Shown here: positions 9,633 through 18,383 of the stretch, piece by piece
How the letters are laid out: every line of letters begins with the position of its first letter
How positions within the stretch are numbered: the stretch's first letter is position 1
Source of the DNA: Sinorhizobium chiapasense
Lineage (GTDB): Bacteria; Pseudomonadota; Alphaproteobacteria; Rhizobiales; Rhizobiaceae
Reading direction: 5' to 3'
Assembly (NCBI RefSeq): GCF_036488675.1
Contig: NZ_CP133151.1
Location: 124,001 to 188,000 of the forward strand
Length of the DNA stretch: 64,000 nt
The notes under the pieces: model-generated
Told to the model about the DNA's origin: nothing
Databases searched by the model: none
The model's input: the letters and a program-made list of their open reading frames with translations, nothing else
Made by a program: the position numbers and the translations under genes

Positions 9633-10052
9633 ATGGAAATCTCAACCCCTAACGCACCCGCAGCTGTCGGTCCCTACAGCCAGGCGAGACGCCATGGAAA
9701 TCTGCTTTTCGTTTCAGGCCAACTGCCTCTTGACCCCGTGACAGGGACCATGGCGAGCGAGGCGGAAGCGCAGATGCGCCAGGTGCTGGCAAATATTGAA
9801 GCGATTGTGACTGCGGCGGGGGCAAAGATGTCCGATGTCCTGAAGACGACCGTGCTCGTGACCGATCTTTCGAAGTTCAAGCAGTTGAACGAGATTTATG
9901 CTGCGGCGTTCTCGAAGCCCTGTCCAGCACGAGCGACCTATCAGGTGGCGGCGTTGCCGATGGGCGCTCAAGTTGAAATCGAGGCAATCGCCGTCATTCC
10001 AGGTGAAACGGATCATGCTTGTAAGGGGTCCTGCGCCGCGGCGGCCTTGTAA
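9633..10052 (+). CDS. RidA family enamine/imine deaminase
   Basis: 139 residues with the canonical RidA pattern: AAVGPYSQARRHGNLLFVSGQLP, LANIEAIVTAAGAKMSDVLKTTVLVTDL, FSKPCPARATYQVAALPMGAQVEIEAIAV. The arginine in PARATY is the catalytic arginine of true RidA proteins, so this copy is expected to hydrolyse 2-aminoacrylate, unlike the more divergent copy at the left end of the window. It sits between two PLP enzymes whose beta-elimination chemistry releases 2-aminoacrylate, so a detoxifying role in this pathway is a direct prediction. The ATG at 9633 has GAGGAAG ahead of it; the open frame extends upstream without family sequence. A short C-terminal tail with two cysteines is unusual. Confidence 0.92.
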   Translation: MEISTPNAPAAVGPYSQARRHGNLLFVSGQLPLDPVTGTMASEAEAQMRQVLANIEAIVTAAGAKMSDVLKTTVLVTDLSKFKQLNEIYAAAFSKPCPARATYQVAALPMGAQVEIEAIAVIPGETDHACKGSCAAAAL

Positions 10053-10082
10053 TGAAAACGCATCCCCTCAGAGGTTAGCGCG

Positions 10083-11054
10083 ATGACAGATCAAGTTGAT
10101 TTGGTCCCACTTGGCTTCTTCCCAACCCCGATCGACAACTGGGAAAACCTTGGGCGTGAACTCGGCATTTCGCTCAGCGCGAAGCGGGACGATCTTTCCG
10201 GCCTGGGCGGCGGCGGAAACAAAATTAGAAAGCTCCAGTATTTTCTCGCCGAAGCCAAAGCTGAAAAGGCAACCATCCTCATCACGGCGGGGGCCGCGCA
10301 ATCAAACCATGTTCGGCAAACTGCGGCTGTCGCCAGGAAACATGGCATGCGGTCTTTAGCCCTGCTTCGCGGGCAATTGCCGCCGAACCCCTCGGGAAAC
10401 CTGCTTCTCGATGAACTTTTGGGCGCGGAGTTGGAATTTCACGATCGTGACGACTTCAACGCCATCGTCGTGGACCTTATGCTGGAGCGCAAGGCAGAAC
10501 TGGAGGCCTCAGGCGAGCGTGCCTATGTCATCCCGATTGGCGGTTCGAGTCCCTTGGGAGCGCTTGGTTACGTGGAGTGCGCCAAAGAGCTGCGAGAGCA
10601 GTTCGATGCGCAACGACAAAGACATCCGGACTACATCGTCGTCGCAATGGGCTCGGGTGGCACGTTCGCGGGCCTTGTCGCAGGATGCGCGCGATATCTG
10701 CCCAACACTCAGGTTCTCGGCATCGTTATTACGACTGCGTCCTTTGCATCGCGCGAATGCGCGGCCTCGTTGGCAAATGACACTGCTCGCCTTGCCGGTG
10801 TCGATCGGCGCTGGGATGCGGAAGATTTGTTGCTGAATTATGATCATATCGGACCGGAATACGGGATCGCCAGCAAAGAAGGAAATGCTGCAATCCGCAA
10901 GGTGGCAGAAGCCGAAGGGGTTTTTCTGGATCCTACATATACGGGAAAGGTCTTCGCTGGTTTGATCGCATCCCTCGGGGCGACGATCCCGGCAGGCAGT
11001 GATGTGATTTTCGTGCATACAGGGGGAAGCCCAGCCCTTTTCGCACGGGGTTAA
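10083..11054 (+). CDS. D-cysteine desulfhydrase / ACC deaminase family PLP enzyme
   Basis: 323 residues, fold-type II PLP enzyme. The PLP lysine lies in GGGGNKIRKLQYFLAEA near residue 50, with TAGAAQSNHVRQTAAVA after it and the phosphate-binding MGSGGTFAGLVAG near 200, the arrangement of D-cysteine desulfhydrase (DcyD) and 1-aminocyclopropane-1-carboxylate deaminase. The close match of the start (PLGFFPTPID) to DcyD-type proteins and the operon context favour D-cysteine or another D-amino acid as substrate, producing pyruvate, sulfide and ammonia. ACC deaminase cannot be excluded without checking active-site residues. Last gene of the operon; no T-rich terminator is seen after it. Confidence 0.8.
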   Translation: MTDQVDLVPLGFFPTPIDNWENLGRELGISLSAKRDDLSGLGGGGNKIRKLQYFLAEAKAEKATILITAGAAQSNHVRQTAAVARKHGMRSLALLRGQLPPNPSGNLLLDELLGAELEFHDRDDFNAIVVDLMLERKAELEASGERAYVIPIGGSSPLGALGYVECAKELREQFDAQRQRHPDYIVVAMGSGGTFAGLVAGCARYLPNTQVLGIVITTASFASRECAASLANDTARLAGVDRRWDAEDLLLNYDHIGPEYGIASKEGNAAIRKVAEAEGVFLDPTYTGKVFAGLIASLGATIPAGSDVIFVHTGGSPALFARG

Positions 11055-11441
11055 CCCGCTAATTCCATCCGAAGTGGAACGTTTTCGGCACGTCGATCTT
11101 ACTGCGATCGCCAGCAATCACAGTCCCATCCAAACGCGCGCCTTGCGTTGCATTTCCAGCTTCCGTCACACACCTGCCACTCCCTAACTGGCCATTTCAT
11201 CTGCAGCAGGATGACCCTCCGTGCAGACGGTCAACCCGTAAGGCAGGTGCGCTGAAGGAACACCGGGTCTGCCATCCGCCAACGGGTTCGCAAGAGGTTT
11301 ACTGCAGCTTTTTCGCAGGTCGGCGGCAGAAACTATGACCGAGCGCCGACACAGCGACACAAATCTTTGGAGTTGCTGCACAAATCGAGCCGGCACTCGG
11401 GTGAGATGTTGGAAGCGTGTGCTCATATAAACCGGGGCGGC
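11055..11441. other. Intergenic region without supported gene
   Basis: 387 bases between the convergent end of the D-cysteine desulfhydrase-like gene and the AraC gene. It contains only short open frames with no recognisable motif and no strong hairpin followed by T. I see nothing further in it. Confidence 0.5.
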
Positions 11442-12212
11442 TCAATTGAAGAACCGGCCGGGTGTTGTTCCGAACGTTTCGCGGAACGCTGCTACAAAAC
11501 TGGAGGCGGACTCGTAACCGACATCCAGGGCGACATTGGTCACAGCTTCTCCGTAGGCCAGAAGTTCAAGTGCCGCCAGCAAGCGGAGCCGTTGACGCCA
11601 GGCACCGAACGCAAGATGGGTTTCCCGCACGAAAATGCGCTCGACGGTTCTTGAACTCGCGCCCACTCGTGCAGCCAATGAGGCGAGTGGTTCGCGACTT
11701 GAGGGATCGCGCTTGAGGATTTCCACTATCCGCAAACCCCGTGGATCAGTGGGAACAGGAAGATCGACAGGCGAGCGGTCGAGCGTCGCGATTTGGTCGA
11801 GCAAAACCTCGCAAAGCCGAGCTTCCTTCGAACCTGACTGGTAATCCCACGACAGACCCGCGCACGACGAGATCAACTCACGTACGAGCGGCGTCACCTC
11901 CACTACAACACACGACGATGAGGTCGGTGCACAAATAGCCTTTGGGTCGATGTAAAGAACGCGGATTTCGGCTGCTCTCGCCACGCTCAATTTGTGGTCA
12001 GTATTTGCGCATATCCACAAGGCCCGGGTGGGAGGAAGCACCCATCTGCTGGCTTGTGTCGATACGTGAATCACACCTTTTATTGCGTAAATCAGTTGGT
12101 GGCGCCGGTGATTGTGGAAAGATGCTTCTCTCGAGGACCAGGTTTCGACTCGGCCTACGACAGGAGCGGAAGCGAAGTCAGGATCGGAGTCGTTTTGACG
12201 AGAGCGCAACAT
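11442..12212 (-). CDS. AraC family transcriptional regulator with N-terminal cupin-like domain
   Basis: 256 residues. The C-terminal third has the two helix-turn-helix motifs of AraC/XylS proteins: LASLAARVGASSRTVERIF and VTNVALDVGYESASSFVAAF, ending FGTTPGRFF. The N-terminal half has the small cupin-type sensing domain (FHNHRRHQLIYAIKGVIHV, VLPPTRALWI), like the AraC subgroup that controls MFS exporters or oxidative-stress genes. It is divergent from a second AraC gene 418 bp away. Its target is not evident; the siderophore-interacting protein and MFS genes nearby are possible. Confidence 0.88.
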   Translation of the reverse strand: MLRSRQNDSDPDFASAPVVGRVETWSSREASFHNHRRHQLIYAIKGVIHVSTQASRWVLPPTRALWICANTDHKLSVARAAEIRVLYIDPKAICAPTSSSCVVVEVTPLVRELISSCAGLSWDYQSGSKEARLCEVLLDQIATLDRSPVDLPVPTDPRGLRIVEILKRDPSSREPLASLAARVGASSRTVERIFVRETHLAFGAWRQRLRLLAALELLAYGEAVTNVALDVGYESASSFVAAFRETFGTTPGRFFN

Positions 12213-12630
12213 AGGAGCAGATTATATCGATAAATCGTCGCGCGATCCAGTTCGACAAACATCCGCTCTGAGGCCACGGGCGGGAGGCGTCGATCGCGAC
12301 TCCGGCCGGGGCGGTGTCGCGTCATCAATAAATATTGGCCGTCGGCAGATATTGCCTCGCTGGATCGGCTGATATTCTGGCCCCCAGTTCCGCACGAGAG
12401 ACGCAACGCGCCCGCCCCGACATTGTCGCAAAGGCGGGATTCGGCGCCTACTGCGCAGCCATGGATTGTATCGCAGCCTGGGCACCTGGTTTCGGCGCTG
12501 CCAAGTTGCAGCCTTAACAGGTGTTTGCACGTGGCCCGAAACCGCGGAGAGGACGGAACAGATTATCCTACCGACTTCGTTTCCTTTTCGCACCCGTTAG
12601 AGCCAGGCACGGGGCAAATCAAAGAGTGTC
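12213..12630. other. Divergent intergenic region between two AraC genes
   Basis: 418 bases holding the promoters of both AraC genes. A short AT-rich stretch (ATTATATCGATAAATCG at about 12222) just upstream of the leftward gene may be part of its promoter. No protein-coding gene or clear operator was found. Confidence 0.4.
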
Positions 12631-13458
12631 ATGATGGACTATGATCGCACGATATCAGCGTCGAACACGACACTCGAAATGCTCGGTGATGGCGATGAGG
12701 CTCTTGGCGACCAGCGTGTCATGTTTCGATCGCATCGTTACCCGTCGGCGCACGCTGTTACCCGCCATCTCCACTCCCGTATCCAACTTGTTTGCGTCTT
12801 TGCCGGTGTGGTCCTCGTAGAAACAGACGGCCGGCGCCTCATGACGCCGCCCGGTCATGGCTTCGTTCTGCCTGCTGGGCTGCCACATTCTCAGATCGTC
12901 CTGAGCGACGTAATGATGGTTTCCGTCTATTTGAATCCGACAGAGGGCGTTGGGCGGCAAGAGCCCTTTGTTTTTGAAGTGACGGATCTTGCTCGTAGCC
13001 TCTTGCTGGAAGCCGTCAAGCTGAAGGAAACTGCCGTCGCAAACACAAGGTCTTGTCTAGTGCAAGAACTTCTGCTCGAAGAGATCACGAATCTGGAAGA
13101 GAAACATCTCGTGCTCTCGTTCCCGTCAGATATGAGGCTGGAAGGCCTATGCCGTGGCTTCTTGGAAGCTCCAACGCCTAACGATCATATTAATGATTGG
13201 GCCGGGAAGCTCGGGATGAGCCGCAGAGCCTTCACGCGTTTTTTCCGCCGAGAGACTGGCGTAAGCTTTCTGAAATGGCGCCAACAGGCGATAGTGTTTT
13301 CAAGCTTACCCCGTCTTTCAGCGGGGCAGTCGCTGACATCTGTCGCGCTCGAAGCGGGCTACGGGAATATTGGCGCCTTCACCACCATGTTCCGTCGGGT
13401 CATGGGTCTTCCCCCAAAACAGTATGCCGAAAAGGGCAGGTCCTTTGCTAAGCGCTGA
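12631..13458 (+). CDS. AraC family transcriptional regulator
   Basis: 275 residues. The C-terminus holds the paired helix-turn-helix motifs (WAGKLGMSRRAFTRFFRRETG; SVALEAGYGNIGAFTTMFRRVMGLPPKQY), and the N-terminal half a cupin-like domain (HLHSRIQLVCVFAGVVLVETDGRRLMTPP read in two parts), the same architecture as the neighbouring AraC protein but with little similarity beyond the family pattern. Two adjacent ATG codons could start it. The order regulator, siderophore-interacting protein, MFS transporter suggests that it may control iron acquisition or efflux, but this is inference from position only. Confidence 0.85.
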   Translation: MMDYDRTISASNTTLEMLGDGDEALGDQRVMFRSHRYPSAHAVTRHLHSRIQLVCVFAGVVLVETDGRRLMTPPGHGFVLPAGLPHSQIVLSDVMMVSVYLNPTEGVGRQEPFVFEVTDLARSLLLEAVKLKETAVANTRSCLVQELLLEEITNLEEKHLVLSFPSDMRLEGLCRGFLEAPTPNDHINDWAGKLGMSRRAFTRFFRRETGVSFLKWRQQAIVFSSLPRLSAGQSLTSVALEAGYGNIGAFTTMFRRVMGLPPKQYAEKGRSFAKR

Positions 13459-13779
13459 CCACGTCAAACACGCAGGCTAAGGGTCCGGCGATGGACGTAA
13501 TGTGGGTTTTGCGAAAGACGGATCCTCATTCGGCGAAAGGGTGCAAGATGTAGCGGGCCTAATGTTTTTTGTAGGGCAACGAGGTTCGTCAAGAAGCACA
13601 GCGTTTCGCCGCCGCCACAAGCTCAACGATGCTGAGCCAGAAAAACTCATAACCAGTTGGGCGATGTCAGGATATCGCTAGAGGCTGTCCGTTCCTCAAT
13701 ATCGGCCGCCGCGCAAGTCCTTTAAACTTCTCCAGAACGCCTGGTAAATGTAGGACAATAGCGACGAGGCCGTGCGGAT
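13459..13779. other. Intergenic region without supported gene
   Basis: 321 bases between an AraC gene and the siderophore-interacting protein gene. Nothing coding is recognised. A T6 tract at about 13565 is not preceded by a convincing hairpin. Confidence 0.4.
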
Positions 13780-14508
13780 ATGAACAAAGCGGATGTAAAT
13801 CCCCCCTACGATGTCTTCAGTGTAACTGTAAAAAAAGCCACGTTGATAACCCCACTCTTGAAGCGCATAACGGTGGATGCGCAGAACGTGTCGGGGCTGC
13901 GACCAGATTTGCCCGGTCAATACATAAAAGTCTTCGTTCGAGACTCCGATGGGTTCCGGCACGCTGGGCGCGCTTATACTGTTAGGCGATTCAATCCGAG
14001 GACGAGTGAACTTGAACTCGACTTCGTCTTGCACGGCGAAGAGGGCAACATATCCAGGTGGGCGTCCCGAGCAGAATCAGGCGATATATTGGAAATAAGC
14101 AGGCCGAACGCGCGGAGCGGAATCTCAATTAATCCGGAAATCAGGAACTACTTCCTTTTCGCCGACGAGACCGGTTTGCCAGCTGTTTCGGCCATCGTGG
14201 AGGCGCTTCCTACAACAGCGGAAGCGCGAGTGTTCATTGAGATCGCGAATGCTGAAGAGATGCAGTCCGTTAGCGCAGAGGCGGCAATTTCAGTGCGCTG
14301 GCTCTGCCGCGAGCTCGGCGAGATACTGGTTGATGCTGCTAAGGATCTATCCATCCCATCGGGTTCCCTGGTTTGGGTGGCGGCAGAATCAGGCCAGGTT
14401 TCGGCGATCAGGACCGAGCTAAAAAAACAACAATCGCTTGAAACCTGCGCGGTTCATGCGAGCGGGTATTGGAAGAAGGGCGTGGCGGATCATCGCGAAC
14501 CTGACTGA
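13780..14508 (+). CDS. Siderophore-interacting protein (FAD-dependent ferric-siderophore reductase family)
   Basis: 242 residues, the usual length of the ViuB/SIP family, which reduces ferric siderophores in the cytoplasm to release iron. The FAD-binding motif RAYTVRRFNP (RxYTxR) is at about residue 67, preceded by the barrel strand GQYIKVFV. The NAD(P)H-side motifs follow: FLFADETGLPAVSAIVEALP and SLVWVAAESGQVSAIR. The C-terminus HASGYWKKGVADHRE matches the family's GYWRRG ending. No siderophore receptor or biosynthesis gene is in the window. The neighbouring AraC and MFS genes may act with it. Confidence 0.9.
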   Translation: MNKADVNPPYDVFSVTVKKATLITPLLKRITVDAQNVSGLRPDLPGQYIKVFVRDSDGFRHAGRAYTVRRFNPRTSELELDFVLHGEEGNISRWASRAESGDILEISRPNARSGISINPEIRNYFLFADETGLPAVSAIVEALPTTAEARVFIEIANAEEMQSVSAEAAISVRWLCRELGEILVDAAKDLSIPSGSLVWVAAESGQVSAIRTELKKQQSLETCAVHASGYWKKGVADHREPD

Positions 14509-15130
14509 TCTATGCTGCATTGGTGCAAATCGCGGTCGTGACGATAGTGCGCGAGCGCTGCAGCACCTTTCCAAGCCCGCCGAGGAGGGGCAGCGGAGTA
14601 GTGTCGTAGACGTAGCAAGTGGCACCCGAATTTACAGAGCAGGGGCGGGCACTAACATAGCCGGGCAACCGTCCGGGTGCTTACCGCCTAGTCGATGTTG
14701 CCGTTTCAACTTGAAAGCGTCGCGATCCCGAGCCGGCTAAAACCTCTGGGAACGCCGGATGCGAGGAAGTGACCCACCGGGCGATCAAGTTTCGACTGGC
14801 CTGTCGTCGCCAACCCATGAAGATGATGACTCGCTCGACGTCGACCTGAAGGCGGCAGGTTACCTGCGCGCCCACGCCTGTTGCACCGCACTGACGCTGC
14901 CCATCGGCAACGCCGGATCGATCGTCGTGATAAGCGTTGACGTAAGTCGGAACTCGCGCATTTGCCCGTCGGCAGAATCCAGTGATGGTCATCGGGTGGG
15001 CCCGCGCATAAGCTTAAGCATGCAGATCCTGTTCTTGACGGATTAGCGACATAAGTCGGCATTATATCGAAAACCCGTTCTCCGTTCCAGAGTTAGATGG
15101 CTGGACCTCAGGAAATCAAAAGATGGGTCC
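14509..15130. other. Intergenic region, possibly degenerate
   Basis: 622 bases between the siderophore-interacting protein and the MFS gene. Only short, non-conserved open frames occur on both strands. No insertion-sequence ends, tRNA or promoter motif was recognised. It may be the remains of a lost gene. Confidence 0.35.
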
Positions 15131-16336
15131 ATGACAGATTCGAAATTGGAGCTGGCCCGCAGGAATTCTGCGATCAACCCCGATGCTGATATGCAGTTGC
15201 GAGACAGTAAGCGCGCTACGCGGCTTTCCTTCTTCATTTCAGGCTTCGCGCTGGCGTGCTGGGCACCGATGGTGCCATACGCGCAAAGCCGCATTGACGC
15301 AGATTCTGCGACCCTGGGATCGGTGCTTCTGTGCCTTGGCCTTGGCGCGGTCGTGGGCATGCCGACTGCAGGTATAGTCTCCAACAAGGTAGGAAGCAGG
15401 CCAGTCTTGATTGCCGGGGCTGTGGGTCTAGCCACGGTGCTGCCGTTCATGGCGGCGATGGCGAACCCGATAATCCTCGCAATTGCACTTCTGCTGTTTG
15501 GTTGCTCAATTGACGCGATTGATGTCGCCACCAATATGCATGGAGCCGAAGTTCAAAATCTTGCAGGCGTGCCCCTGATGTCAGGGTTTCACGGCGTCTA
15601 CAGTATTGGCGGGCTGGTCGGGGCGGCAGGAATGACTTTCCTTATCGCGGTCGGGCCCGGCGTCCTCGCCGCTTCCGCCGTGGCATCATTGGTTATGATC
15701 ATTTGTATTGTTTGCGCGGTACCCGGATTTCTTAAAACGAAGCCAGCTTCCGACGGGGCGATTTTTGCGGTTCCCAGAGGAAGGGTGCTCGCGGTCGGTT
15801 TGCTTTTGATGGTCATCTTCCTAGCGGAAGGTGCGATGCTCGACTGGGGAGCCATTTTGCTGACCTCCAAGAAATTGGAAGTTTCATTTTCGGGCAGCGG
15901 CTATGCTCTCTTTGCAATCGCGATGACCGTTAGTAGATTTGTGGGGGACAAGGCGGTTGAACGCCTCGGCGAGTCCATGATGCTCGTCGTCGGCATTTCA
16001 GTGGCTGCTTTGGGTATAATCTTCGCCGCCTACGCCGAGACTGTCTCTGTGACTTTGGCAGCCATCACCATCGCAGGGCTGGCCGCGGGAAATATCGTCC
16101 CGATCCTGTTCTCGCTCGCTGCGGTACAGCGATCGATGCCGGCCCCCCAAGCAATCGCCGCGACGGGAACGCTTGGTTATGCTGGAATTTTGATCGGACC
16201 CGCACTCATCGGTCACGCCGCCGAGGTCATTGGGCTTCCAAATGCAATTGCTGGCGTTGGCATATTAGCAATCGTCGCCCTGCTTCTCATTCCAGCGATC
16301 TCATTTCGTGAATCGACCATTGCCTCCGCGCATTGA
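15131..16336 (+). CDS. MFS transporter (YbjJ/MosC-like)
   Basis: 401 residues with about twelve hydrophobic segments and an N-terminal cytoplasmic tail of about 30 residues. The order of segments, the conserved GFALACWAPMVPYAQ in the first helix, and the loop MHGAEVQNLAGVPLMSGFHGVYSIGGLVG place it with the YbjJ-type major facilitator proteins, to which the rhizopine-locus protein MosC of S. meliloti belongs. The substrate is not known; sugar or inositol-derivative transport is possible. The chosen ATG has GGAAA upstream at a loose spacing. A hairpin follows the stop. Confidence 0.85.
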   Translation: MTDSKLELARRNSAINPDADMQLRDSKRATRLSFFISGFALACWAPMVPYAQSRIDADSATLGSVLLCLGLGAVVGMPTAGIVSNKVGSRPVLIAGAVGLATVLPFMAAMANPIILAIALLLFGCSIDAIDVATNMHGAEVQNLAGVPLMSGFHGVYSIGGLVGAAGMTFLIAVGPGVLAASAVASLVMIICIVCAVPGFLKTKPASDGAIFAVPRGRVLAVGLLLMVIFLAEGAMLDWGAILLTSKKLEVSFSGSGYALFAIAMTVSRFVGDKAVERLGESMMLVVGISVAALGIIFAAYAETVSVTLAAITIAGLAAGNIVPILFSLAAVQRSMPAPQAIAATGTLGYAGILIGPALIGHAAEVIGLPNAIAGVGILAIVALLLIPAISFRESTIASAH

Positions 16337-16354
16337 GTGATCTGATTATCCTCA

Positions 16355-16389
16355 GTCCTTTGCCGCGTTGGAATTGCACGGCAAAGGAC
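16355..16389 (+). terminator. Hairpin downstream of MFS gene
   Basis: GTCCTTTGCCG pairs perfectly with CGGCAAAGGAC (11 bp) across a 13-base loop, 19 bases after the MFS stop. No T run follows, so it could end transcription weakly or stabilise the message. Confidence 0.55.
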
Positions 16390-16733
16390 CGACATTGGAT
16401 CAGACTATATGGCTGGATTCGTCGATGAGGAACAACCTCTGGTGCGGCTGCTTCGCAGTGCCGACGACAGCGAAGCGGATGAGCGCGACAACAGCGACCG
16501 GCTGACCAAGATTGCCGAAAGCTTGGGATGCCGCCCTCCCAATCCGCCCATGAGAAATCTCACTTTTGATTATCGACAGGGCTTTGCGCTACGGGAAAGT
16601 TGGTCATCGAAAGCCAGTCGTATCACGCGGAAGGCAGGTCCGATCGCGCAACGTCTTCGAATATCGGCGTGGCGCCCGACAACCGTTGACACGGCGCCAA
16701 TTTAGGGTCTCTTGGTGCTTGAAAGCTTCTCTT

Positions 16734-16759
16734 TCTGGGGCGCTCTTGAGCGCCCCAGA
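16734..16759 (-). terminator. Perfect inverted repeat after DJ-1 family gene
   Basis: TCTGGGGCGCTC and GAGCGCCCCAGA form a perfect 12-bp stem with two bases between the arms (effective loop CTTG), beginning 10 bases beyond the stop of the leftward DJ-1 gene. This is the position of its terminator, although the T run is lacking. The rest of the 16390-16733 interval holds no gene I can support. Confidence 0.6.
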
Positions 16760-16769
16760 AGCTCAGGAT

Positions 16770-17468
16770 TTAGCCGAGACGCTCAGCAAGGGCTTCGGCG
16801 AGCGGCACGGCAGAAGCCGGACTCTGACCCGTCATCAGGACGCCATCGATGACGACGTTCGGTTCCCAGTTCGCCTTGCTCTGGTAGTCGGCACCGCGGT
16901 TCTTGAGTTCGTCCTCGAGCGAGAACAGCAGGTGGTGGAGCAGTTCGATTTCGGTGTCTTCGGCGTTCTTGAAGCCGGTGAGGGTTATGCCCTTCACTAG
17001 GTACTGCCCATCGTCCTTTTTGATGTCGCGCAGGATCGCCGGCGCATGGCACACCATGGCGATCGGACGACCCACCTTGTGAAAGTCACGGATCAGCTTG
17101 ATGGCGAAGGAGTCGGAGGCGAGATCCCACAGCAGGCCGTAACCACCGGGGAAGAAGACAGCGTCGAACGTGCTGTAGTCGATGTTGCGCAGCTTGCGGG
17201 TATTACGAGCAGCAAAGATCGCGACCGGATCGGCCAGGAAGCGGTCTGTATATTCGGTGGTAAACGGCGCCTTCATGCTGAGAAGGTCGATCGGAGCTTC
17301 GCCGCCTCGGGGAGAGGCGAACACGACCTCATGGCCGGCTTCGGTCAAAATATAGTAGGGCGCGGCGAGTTCATGAAACCACGTGCCGGTCTGCTTGCCG
17401 CTGATGCCCATTTCGTCAACCGAGGACATGACGAGGAGGATGCGCTTTTGCTTGTTGCCAGTGCTCAT
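16770..17468 (-). CDS. DJ-1/PfpI family (Hsp31-like) glutamine-amidotransferase-fold protein
   Basis: 232 residues, the length of the Hsp31-like branch. The nucleophile elbow MVCHAPAIL carries the reactive cysteine with its histidine neighbour, and an acidic partner is present in SGKQTGTWFHELAAPYYIL, which is typical of this branch. Members act as glyoxalase III-type or stress-response deglycase-like enzymes protecting against methylglyoxal and electrophiles; the exact activity is uncertain. It starts at an ATG with AGGAAG ahead and is divergent from a TetR regulator; the three operators between them indicate strong control by that regulator. Confidence 0.88.
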   Translation of the reverse strand: MSTGNKQKRILLVMSSVDEMGISGKQTGTWFHELAAPYYILTEAGHEVVFASPRGGEAPIDLLSMKAPFTTEYTDRFLADPVAIFAARNTRKLRNIDYSTFDAVFFPGGYGLLWDLASDSFAIKLIRDFHKVGRPIAMVCHAPAILRDIKKDDGQYLVKGITLTGFKNAEDTEIELLHHLLFSLEDELKNRGADYQSKANWEPNVVIDGVLMTGQSPASAVPLAEALAERLG

Positions 17469-17501
17469 AGGAGCTTCCTTTCGGTTCGGTAATTGTTCTG
17501 T

Positions 17502-17519
17502 CTATCTAGCGATAGATAG
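17502..17519. promoter_or_regulatory. TetR operator copy 1
   Basis: CTATCTAGCGATAGATAG, a palindrome with 7-bp arms, 33 bases upstream of the DJ-1 start. First of three copies of the pattern CTATCTA-N2-GATAGAT-N-G found only in this divergent intergenic region. Confidence 0.8.
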
Positions 17520-17559
17520 GTGGCGATTGCTTAGCTGCTCCTTCCGCGACTTGCAAGAC

Positions 17560-17577
17560 ATATCTACCGATAGATAG
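17560..17577. promoter_or_regulatory. TetR operator copy 2
   Basis: ATATCTACCGATAGATAG, second copy of the palindrome, centred 58 bases from copy 1 and 56 bases from copy 3, about halfway between the DJ-1 and TetR start codons. Confidence 0.8.
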
Positions 17578-17615
17578 GCAAATTTTGTTCGCGTTGCTTT
17601 CCGGGTTGGATTAGC

Positions 17616-17633
17616 CTATCTACTGATAGATCG
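17616..17633. promoter_or_regulatory. TetR operator copy 3
   Basis: CTATCTACTGATAGATCG, third copy, ending 27 bases before the TetR start codon, well placed for autorepression. Confidence 0.8.
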
Positions 17634-17660
17634 AGAACGGCATCTAAAAGGCTATAAGAA

Positions 17661-18164
17661 ATGAGCGAAACAACAGATGCGATAATGGACGCCGCGGAGG
17701 AGCGGATTCGCCGGGCAGGCTACAGTGGCTTTAGCTTTCGCGAGATTGCTGTCGACGTAGGCGTGAAGAGCGCCAGCGTTCACTATCATTTTCCGACTAA
17801 GGAGAAGCTCGCGGCAGCAGTCGCCCGCCGATACACGGATCGTTTTCTAGCAGCCGTCGACCACCAAATCGCCGGCGGCGACGATATCGTCGAAGCTTGG
17901 CGGCAAGTCTTTCGCGTTGCTCTACATCGCGACGGGAGAATGTGCCTGTGCGGCGCGTTGGGGGCGACGTCGCAAGATTTGGCCGGTGAAGTCAGGGAGG
18001 AAGTGAAAAGGTTCTTCCTGCTCGGAATCGACAAACTAATGGAGGCAGGATTGTCTCAAAACAGCGCGCTGCAGGTGCTCGCCACCCTCGAAGGCGCAAT
18101 GCTGACGGCGAATGTTCTCGAAGACCCCTCCATGTTTGACAACGGTACCGCCGCCCTTGCCTAA
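17661..18164 (+). CDS. TetR/AcrR family transcriptional regulator
   Basis: 167 residues, short for the family. The N-terminal helix-turn-helix is clear: IMDAAEERIRRAGYSGFSFREIAVDVGVKSASVHYHFPTKEKLAAAVA read across residues 8-55. The ligand domain contains GRMCLCGALGATS, a pair of cysteines (C-L-C) conserved in a TetR subgroup; with a DJ-1 electrophile-defence enzyme as neighbour, thiol-based sensing is a reasonable guess but not shown. It is divergent from the DJ-1 gene and three near-identical palindromes lie between the genes, so it very likely represses both. Confidence 0.9.
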   Translation: MSETTDAIMDAAEERIRRAGYSGFSFREIAVDVGVKSASVHYHFPTKEKLAAAVARRYTDRFLAAVDHQIAGGDDIVEAWRQVFRVALHRDGRMCLCGALGATSQDLAGEVREEVKRFFLLGIDKLMEAGLSQNSALQVLATLEGAMLTANVLEDPSMFDNGTAALA

Positions 18165-18383
18165 ACTGCCGGCCTTTCGGGAAGGGCGGCCACCTTATGC
18201 CCCTTGAATGACCGATTGGCATTGCACCGCCTCGTAAGCAGTTGCCATTCCGGCGCAATGGCGCGTCCGGCAACGCTGCGGAGCATTCGCGAGATAGCGA
18301 ATCCAGAGAAGCCTAATAGTCGTTATCCAAGGCGTTGCCGTAACGCTTGCTGATACCAGGTTTCCCGGTGCGCGAAGAGCCAA

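Noticed and set aside
16409..16705. 98-codon open frame between MFS and DJ-1 genes
   Set aside because: No recognisable domain and composition changes along it; coding status could not be supported.
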